Assembly (NCBI GenBank): GCA_963692465.1
Contig: OY829943.1
Location: forward strand, 1,798,001 to 1,862,000
DNA: 64,000 nucleotides
Reading direction: 5' to 3'
From: JAUZOB01 sp963692465
GTDB lineage: Bacteria; Bacteroidota; Bacteroidia; Bacteroidales; Prolixibacteraceae
The notes under the pieces are model-generated. The model saw only the letters and a list, made by a program, of their open reading frames with translations. It did no database searches and was not told the origin of the DNA. Numbering within the stretch: the stretch's first letter is position 1; every line of letters starts with the position of its first letter. The translations under genes and the position numbers were made by a program. This document shows positions 58,639-64,000 of this stretch, in pieces.

Positions 58639-60414
58639 TTAGTATTTCCGTTTCCTTTTGTTGAACCCGCCCTCTTTGAAAGAAGAGGAAGAGGAGGAGG
58701 ATCTGGGCTTGCGATCTCTTTGCTGATATCCGGAATCAGATCGTTTTCTATCTGAATTGAATTTCCGCTCTCTAAAAGAGTGATCACCGCCGGAGCGTTC
58801 TGATTGAGCGACTTCGACGTTTAATTCTCTTCCTTCGAATTCGGTTCCTTTAAAAGTATCAAGAATCTCCTTTTCACAGCTTGATTCAACCTCAAAGAAG
58901 CTGAAATTACGCTGAATATCGATCTTCCCGATAGCAATATCACGTCTTCCGCAAGTGTCATTAATTAGCCCGATCATTTTGGCCGGAATAAATCCGTCCC
59001 GTTCTCCCAAGTTAATAAAGAAACGACTATAAGATCCTGATCTTGACCCTGATCTGGTTTCGCGTTTTTCTTTCGAGAAATCACCTTTTGAGATATTCAG
59101 ATCCGGAGCATTGTTGTAATCGCTCAGAAAGAGATTGAATTCAAGGGCAACCATCTTTTTGATCAGTGCATCTTTGTCCAGATGTTCCAGTTTGCTTAAA
59201 ATAGGAGGCAAGAAACTATCGATTTCGCTATCGTTAACCTCACAATTCTCAAGGCGGTCGAAGAACTTAAACAATTGCTTGTTACATACATCAATACCGG
59301 AAGGAATCGGTTTGTTGACAATCGGTCTCTTAAGTCTTTTTTCAATTCGGGAGATCCATCCTTTTTCTTTCAGATTGATGATACTGATTGATATTCCGCT
59401 TTTCCCGGCTCTTCCGGTACGTCCGCTACGATGAATGTAAGCAGCGTCTTCATCCGGAAGGCTGTAATTAATTACGTGGGTAAGATCATCGACATCGAGT
59501 CCCCTTGCGGCAACATCGGTAGCGACTAAGATGTTGATGTTGTGATATCTGAAACGTTTCATTACAAAATCCCGCTGAGCCTGAGATAATTCTCCGTGCA
59601 GTGAATCAGCACTGTAACCGTCACGAATCAGTTTGTCTGCAATATCTTTTGTCTCCTGTCGCGTGCGGCAGAACATAATTGCATACATGTTGGGATAGTA
59701 ATCGATGATACGACGCAGAGCAGTGTATTTGTTCTTTGCCTGAACCATATAATATTCGTGGGTGACATTTTCTGCTCCACTATTTGAACCACCGGCACGT
59801 ATTTCAACTGCATCCGTAAGATACTCTTTGGCGACTTCTTTGATACGTCCCTCCATGGTTGCCGTAAAGAGCAACGTTCTGCGGTCTTTGGGCATAGCAT
59901 CCACAATGAAAGATAATTCTTCGCGGAAACCCATGTTGAGCATTTCGTCTGCCTCGTCGAGGACGAGAGTGTTGATACTATCGAGATGAAGTTTTTTACG
60001 ATTGATAAGATCACGAATACGTCCAGGTGTTCCTACCACGATTTGTGCCCCTCGGTTGAGAGTTCTTATCTGCTGATCAATGCTTGCTCCTCCATAAACG
60101 GAAGCGATAATTAAATTCGGAATATTTTTACCGAAATTATTGAAATCATCAGCAATTTGCATACTGAGCTCCCTGGTAGGGGAAAGTACCAATACCTGGG
60201 GTTTCGTAAAGCTGGTGTCAATTTTTTCCAGAAGCGGCAATCCGAAAGCCGCAGTTTTTCCTGTCCCGGTCTGAGCCAGACCAATCATATCCGATGATGT
60301 AGAGAGTAAATGAGGAATAACTTTTTCCTGTATAGGAGTAGGATTTACGAAACCTAACTCCTTAATAGCCTCTAATATCGGCTGAGACAATTCAAAATTT
60401 TCAAATAACGTCAT
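58639..60414 (-). CDS. DEAD-box RNA helicase (CsdA/DbpA-like)
   Basis: About 591 residues from ATG at 60414. All helicase motifs are present: the Q motif (GFVNPTPIQEKV), AQTGTGKT, PTRELSMQIA, LDEADEMLNMGF, LLFTATM, and HRSGRTGRAG. A DbpA-type RNA-binding fold follows at about 455-530 (FFINLGERDGFIPAKMIGLIND), then a basic, Ser-rich tail. The role is probably ribosome assembly or cold adaptation. A longer start at TTG 60465 is rejected because a -7 element TACCTTTG lies at 60441-60434. Confidence 0.94.
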   Translation of the reverse strand: MTLFENFELSQPILEAIKELGFVNPTPIQEKVIPHLLSTSSDMIGLAQTGTGKTAAFGLPLLEKIDTSFTKPQVLVLSPTRELSMQIADDFNNFGKNIPNLIIASVYGGASIDQQIRTLNRGAQIVVGTPGRIRDLINRKKLHLDSINTLVLDEADEMLNMGFREELSFIVDAMPKDRRTLLFTATMEGRIKEVAKEYLTDAVEIRAGGSNSGAENVTHEYYMVQAKNKYTALRRIIDYYPNMYAIMFCRTRQETKDIADKLIRDGYSADSLHGELSQAQRDFVMKRFRYHNINILVATDVAARGLDVDDLTHVINYSLPDEDAAYIHRSGRTGRAGKSGISISIINLKEKGWISRIEKRLKRPIVNKPIPSGIDVCNKQLFKFFDRLENCEVNDSEIDSFLPPILSKLEHLDKDALIKKMVALEFNLFLSDYNNAPDLNISKGDFSKEKRETRSGSRSGSYSRFFINLGERDGFIPAKMIGLINDTCGRRDIAIGKIDIQRNFSFFEVESSCEKEILDTFKGTEFEGRELNVEVAQSERSGGDHSFRERKFNSDRKRSDSGYQQRDRKPRSSSSSSSFKEGGFNKRKRKY

Positions 60415-60433
60415 GTAATGTATTTTGTGCGGG

Positions 60434-60441
60434 CAAAGGTA
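60434..60441 (-). promoter_or_regulatory. -7 element of the DEAD-box gene
   Basis: TACCTTTG on the minus strand; transcription would start near 60429, 15 bp before the ATG. Confidence 0.6.
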
Positions 60442-60729
60442 ATTGATTTTTTTGTTTTGAAACAATAATTTGCTATTAACCAGCTTTTTTTCAACAAAAA
60501 GTTCCTTATTATGAGCAAAGTACTATTTAACAAGTATCATTTACGAATTAAAGTCCCAATTCCTGATCAATCAGAATAATATGAATTTGGCTTTTAGAAA
60601 ATGATTTTTCTGTAACAACCCATGAGTTCCAAATGCGGTTAGAGCTGCAACAGTCAGAACAAACTCCGGTAATCTGACAGGGAGTTATTCGCAGCGGTGT
60701 CGTTCAAGACATAAAAAAACAAAAGATTT

Positions 60730-62085
60730 TTATTCTTTGTTGTAGAGTTTTACTCCGATCGCTGCTTTAAGATTGTAAATTCCAATTGCGTAGTCAACTT
60801 TTGATTTAAGAAGCTGTAACCTGCTATCTGATACGGTTGTTGTGGCATCCAGCAAGTCGAGGTTTGTCAATGCTCCTGCTTTATAGCTGACCTGTGCAAG
60901 CGATAAGGCTCGTTGAGCTTGGTTGAGCTGAAGTTCATAATGACTCATCTTTTTCTCTGCGGTCAGGAGGTTGGTTTGTTTTTCAATAACTTCTGATGAA
61001 ATATTTCTGCGGGTATTCTCTTTCTCAAGATTATTCATCACGATTGAAGAGTTTGCCAGTCTGAGATTATTTTTCAGTCTTCCTCCGTCGTATAGTGGAA
61101 TATGCAGGCTGACTCCGGCCGCATAATTCAGCTTAACCGTGTTCAGGTTCGGAATATATCCATTTTTTGCTCCGGCAGAGGCAAACGTATTGAACGTTGC
61201 GTTATTTTGGTTGTTTACCGACTCATATTTTAATTGGGTAAGTATCCCTTTTTCTTCAATAATTTTCATTTCATCCCGTTGTTTTAACGCCGAGTCAATT
61301 AACTCAGCAGCTGATCTGACGTTAATTCGAGTGTTGAGATCATCGTTTACGCGGAGTGGAGTTTCGGCCGGTAATCCCAATAATTCGTTTAGTACGGATA
61401 GCTGAACGTTGCGCATTGATTCCAGATCGTATTCCTGATTCTCTGCATTTGAAATTCTAACCTGCGTTGATAAAATCTCGTAATCGGTTGCTGCTCCGGT
61501 CTGTTTCTTCTTTTCGACAAAATCAAGATGTTCTTTCAATGTTTGGATCTGTTCGTCTTTGATTTTGATGGCTTCCTGAAGGTAGATCAGCGAGAAGAAC
61601 GAGTTTGAAGCCAGGAGAGCGATCTTCTGTTTGATCTGATCAATCTGCTCTTTAAAAAGGTTTTTATTTTCAGCTTCTAATGCTTCATCTTTTTTTGTTT
61701 TTCCAAAGTCCCAGATTGTTTGCTCGTAATTAACCCCGAGTGTGAAATTCCCTCCGGGAGCGAATTGAAAGGTGCCTAAACCGGGGATAGTCATTGAAGG
61801 GGTAGGGCCAATTCTCGTATACTCGCTATTTCCTGAGATCGTTGGCATTGTCGCCGATTTAACCAAGGCAATTTTAGCTTCTACCGTAGAGACAACCTCC
61901 TGTGCTTGTTTTACCGAAGGGTGGGTCTTTACGATCTGATCAATAATCTTATTGAGCGATAGAGAATCGGTTGTATTGAAATCCGAATTTTTCCTGTCTG
62001 GTTCCTGTCCGTATGAAACAGCGGAGACCATTAGGAACAGAGCAATAAGGATCGGAAGTGTTCGATTAAATAGTTGTTTGCTCAT
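60730..62085 (-). CDS. TolC family outer-membrane efflux protein
   Basis: 451 residues. A signal peptide of about 26 residues (LPILIALFLMVSAVSYGQ) is followed by the duplicated OEP pattern: long amphipathic helices (LNKIIDQIVKTHPSVKQAQEVV, ALEAENKNLFKEQIDQIKQKIALLASNSFFSLIYLQEAI) and YDGGRLKNNLRLANSSI before the second repeat. It forms the trimeric outer-membrane and periplasmic tunnel. Its start overlaps the end of the EmrB-like gene by 20 bp, so the two are made together as parts of one tripartite pump. Confidence 0.93.
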   Translation of the reverse strand: MSKQLFNRTLPILIALFLMVSAVSYGQEPDRKNSDFNTTDSLSLNKIIDQIVKTHPSVKQAQEVVSTVEAKIALVKSATMPTISGNSEYTRIGPTPSMTIPGLGTFQFAPGGNFTLGVNYEQTIWDFGKTKKDEALEAENKNLFKEQIDQIKQKIALLASNSFFSLIYLQEAIKIKDEQIQTLKEHLDFVEKKKQTGAATDYEILSTQVRISNAENQEYDLESMRNVQLSVLNELLGLPAETPLRVNDDLNTRINVRSAAELIDSALKQRDEMKIIEEKGILTQLKYESVNNQNNATFNTFASAGAKNGYIPNLNTVKLNYAAGVSLHIPLYDGGRLKNNLRLANSSIVMNNLEKENTRRNISSEVIEKQTNLLTAEKKMSHYELQLNQAQRALSLAQVSYKAGALTNLDLLDATTTVSDSRLQLLKSKVDYAIGIYNLKAAIGVKLYNKE

Positions 62086-63700
62086 ATTTTAATTTTTTTA
62101 TTAAAGTTTGTTTTTTTCTTACTTGCAACATAAGGACGGGTATCCCCCCGAGAATCGTAATTACCGAAGCAATGAGAAAATCATCGTCGATACCCTGAAT
62201 ATATGCTTCTTTATTTACTTGTGAAACAACCATTAACTGACTTTGCTTGGATGCGTTAGTGGGAGTGCTTCCGCCCTGACATTCAAAAGTATTAGCCATT
62301 CGTTTCGTCGCATTGATATAAGTTGTGGAATGAGCATCCAGATCACGACTGAACATCTGAGTGTGATAGGTGGCTCTGGTGGTTAGCATCGTTGAAAGAA
62401 TTGCAACTCCCAGACTTCCTCCGATTTGCCGGATTACATTGGAAATACTTGACGCTTGTGCCATCTTGATCGATGGAATCTTAGACAACGAAACCGTCGA
62501 TAGTGGAGTGAAGATCATTCCCATTGCAAATCCCCGCACATAAAGAGTCATCATAATATACGACCGTTCGGTCAGGAACGAGAACATACTCGAAAGATAA
62601 AAACTAAGAGCTAAGAGTATGATTCCGGTTATAACTAGAATTATTGGATTCATCTTGTCTGCAAGTCTTCCCGATAACGGCGACATGAACCCCTGAATAA
62701 TCCCGATTGGCAAAAATACGCCACCTGCTTGTATGGCAGTGTATCCAAGTGTGTTCTGAAGATAGAGAGGAAGTAAAAATGTACTTCCGAACATTCCGAT
62801 GCTGAATATCAACATGACCAGATTACTGATTCCAAAATTGCGGTTCCATAACAGTCGGAGATCGATAAGAGGCTCTTCAACGGTAAGTTCCGTGGTGATG
62901 AAAACAGCCAGGGCTATAATAGAAACGGCAAAGCAGAATAAGATATAAGGAGCATGCCAACCTTCAGCATTTGTGGCTGCAGTTCCTTCCGTAAGAGCGT
63001 ATAGCAGAACGGGTAGAAAGATACTAACCGAAAGAAATCCGGCAATGTCAAAGTTTCGTGTTTTTTTGTTCTTGTATTCTTGTTGGATGATAACAGTGGA
63101 CAAAAGTCCGAGAATCCCAACCGGAACATTTACGTCGAAGATGAGCTGCCAACTGAAGTTATCGACCAGATAGCCACCGATGAGGGGACCGAAAGAGACG
63201 GATGCTGCTGCTGCAATTCCCCAGAAACCGAGAGCGACCCCTCGTTGTTGAGGTGGAAATTCGCGAGTAATGATTGCCATTCCGATTGGCTGAATAGCCC
63301 CGGCACCCAGTCCCTGAATAACCCTCGAAAAGATGAGCATATTCTCATTATCCGAGAATCCGCACATGAGAGATCCGATGGTAAATAGCAGGAGTCCCAG
63401 GAAATACATTTTCTTGTATCCGAACCGATCGGCAAACCACCCACAGGTAGGAAGCATAACCGCCTGAGCTAACATGTAAGCGGTAAGGACCCATTCGATC
63501 TTGTCCATTCCTACACCAAAAGAGGCCATAATCTTCGGAAGTCCCACATTAACGATGGTTGCGTCAAGCACAGCCATGAATGTTCCAACCATGATATTCC
63601 CCAAAAGCCACCATTTGTAGCTTTCATTTCGTGGATGGAAAGAGGAATCCCTGTTTCGGACAAATCTTCTAATTCGGTGAGAAGGAGTTATTCTCGACAT
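62066..63700 (-). CDS. EmrB/QacA family (DHA2) multidrug MFS transporter
   Basis: 544 residues with about 14 membrane segments. The DHA2 signature VLDATIVNVGLPKIMASF (motif D1) is at about residues 44-62; WFADRFGYKKM (motif A) and RVIQGLGAGAIQPIGMAII (motif B) follow, with GFWGIAAAASVSFGPLIGGYLVDNFSWQ (motif C). The proton-driven pump works with the HlyD-type adaptor encoded before it and the TolC-type protein after it. Substrates are probably hydrophobic drugs, bile acids or fatty acids. It starts 4 bp after the adaptor stop. Confidence 0.94.
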   Translation of the reverse strand: MSRITPSHRIRRFVRNRDSSFHPRNESYKWWLLGNIMVGTFMAVLDATIVNVGLPKIMASFGVGMDKIEWVLTAYMLAQAVMLPTCGWFADRFGYKKMYFLGLLLFTIGSLMCGFSDNENMLIFSRVIQGLGAGAIQPIGMAIITREFPPQQRGVALGFWGIAAAASVSFGPLIGGYLVDNFSWQLIFDVNVPVGILGLLSTVIIQQEYKNKKTRNFDIAGFLSVSIFLPVLLYALTEGTAATNAEGWHAPYILFCFAVSIIALAVFITTELTVEEPLIDLRLLWNRNFGISNLVMLIFSIGMFGSTFLLPLYLQNTLGYTAIQAGGVFLPIGIIQGFMSPLSGRLADKMNPIILVITGIILLALSFYLSSMFSFLTERSYIMMTLYVRGFAMGMIFTPLSTVSLSKIPSIKMAQASSISNVIRQIGGSLGVAILSTMLTTRATYHTQMFSRDLDAHSTTYINATKRMANTFECQGGSTPTNASKQSQLMVVSQVNKEAYIQGIDDDFLIASVITILGGIPVLMLQVRKKQTLIKKLKYEQTTI

Positions 63701-63704
63701 ATAA

Positions 63705-64000
63705 TTAGTCCTTTACAATTTTCACGACCGACGACATTCCCGGGAGGAACCGGTATGATCTTTTGTCTGCGTGATCTTCCGGACCGTCAATGGATACTTT
63801 TATTTGAATTCGTTGAGTGACTTTTGTGAAGTTTCCCGAAGCATTATTGGCCGGAATTAGTGAAAACTGAGCGGCTGTATTTGCTCCGATAGAATAAACT
63901 TTTCCGGTAAATGTGATGCCAGGATAGGCATCAACCGTAAAGCGAACCCGCTGATTTTGATGGATGGCTCCAATTTTTGTTTCCTCCAGAAATACAGAGA
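63705..64000 (-). CDS. HlyD/EmrA family membrane fusion protein, N-terminus outside the window
   Basis: Only the last 98 codons are present. They read, in order, VFLEETKIGAIHQNQRVRF, VDAYPGITFTGKVYSIG, QFSLIPANNASGNFTKVTQR and FLPGMSSVVKIVKD, which is the beta-barrel and membrane-proximal part of EmrA-type adaptors (the PANNASGNFTKVTQR block is diagnostic). The protein links the inner-membrane EmrB-like pump to the TolC-like tunnel. The three genes form one leftward operon; a regulator, if any, lies beyond the right edge. Confidence 0.93.
   Translation of the reverse strand, partial: SVFLEETKIGAIHQNQRVRFTVDAYPGITFTGKVYSIGANTAAQFSLIPANNASGNFTKVTQRIQIKVSIDGPEDHADKRSYRFLPGMSSVVKIVKD

Noticed and set aside
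1..64000. tRNA, rRNA, insertion sequences, integrases, prophage or toxin-antitoxin genes
   Set aside because: All gaps above about 200 bp were read on both strands and none showed a cloverleaf, transposase motif or terminal inverted repeats.

Overview
The window looks like a chromosomal segment of a Bacteroidota bacterium, probably an anaerobic, saccharolytic member of Bacteroidales or a neighbouring order. The evidence is a SusC/SusD/SusE starch-uptake locus, many promoters with the Bacteroidota -7 element TAnnTTTG, the long three-domain form of IspG, a DAHP synthase/chorismate mutase fusion, an HU-CCDC81/SPOR protein and a GldA-like ATPase. The genus cannot be resolved from the sequence alone. 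I see no phage, insertion sequence, CRISPR array, rRNA or tRNA.

Layout. 1-2.5 kb: an aromatic amino acid operon (tyrA, aroF-chorismate mutase, dtd cut by the window edge), read leftward and preceded by a Phe/Tyr-rich leader peptide and a terminator hairpin, which is classical attenuation. 2.6-5.1 kb: threonine dehydrogenase and an atypical GH32 enzyme. 5.3-12.2 kb: an AT-rich housekeeping block (rsgA, uvrC, ade, mnmG, ybeY) with a near-perfect parS site at the end of mnmG, then a 668-bp AT-rich gene-free stretch where transcription switches strand, a possible replication origin region. 12.9-14.3 kb: a single-domain response regulator and ruvB. 14.7-29.5 kb: an alpha-glucan/maltose locus with susC-susD-susE leftward, and lacI, an MFS permease, beta-phosphoglucomutase, maltose phosphorylase and two GH13 amylases rightward. 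Matching LacI-type palindromes lie before susC and before the permease gene.

29.6-34.9 kb: queC-queE behind a preQ1-I riboswitch; the opposing folM-folX-folK pterin cluster; dnaG. 35-40.7 kb: a DedA protein, mtnA, a HAD hydrolase, ispG and a GldA-like ABC ATPase. 40.8-44.7 kb: metK behind a SAM-II-like riboswitch, a start-less remnant of a GyrI-like gene, comF and galE. 44.9-48.8 kb: an HU/SPOR protein and an unusual membrane-spanning regulator (degenerate PLC-X-like region, LamG, one TM helix, and a SARP-like winged helix plus BTAD). 49.1-58.5 kb: metG, LD-carboxypeptidase, yraN, a second single-domain response regulator, mmcQ/yjbR, a C1 peptidase, an S4 protein, a candidate small RNA, a GNAT enzyme, pheS and a transaldolase-like enzyme. 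58.6-64 kb: a DEAD-box helicase and a TolC/EmrB/EmrA-type efflux operon cut by the window edge.

How the genes work together. The sus-type outer membrane system and periplasmic amylases feed maltose to a phosphorolytic route (maltose phosphorylase plus beta-phosphoglucomutase), probably induced through LacI. Three biosynthetic operons carry cis-acting RNA control: a Phe/Tyr attenuator, a preQ1 switch and a SAM switch. The best candidates for something undescribed are the chimeric regulator and the two arrays of TTACCC direct repeats (11- and 12-bp period) that sit before promoters, one of them directly after the regulator gene.
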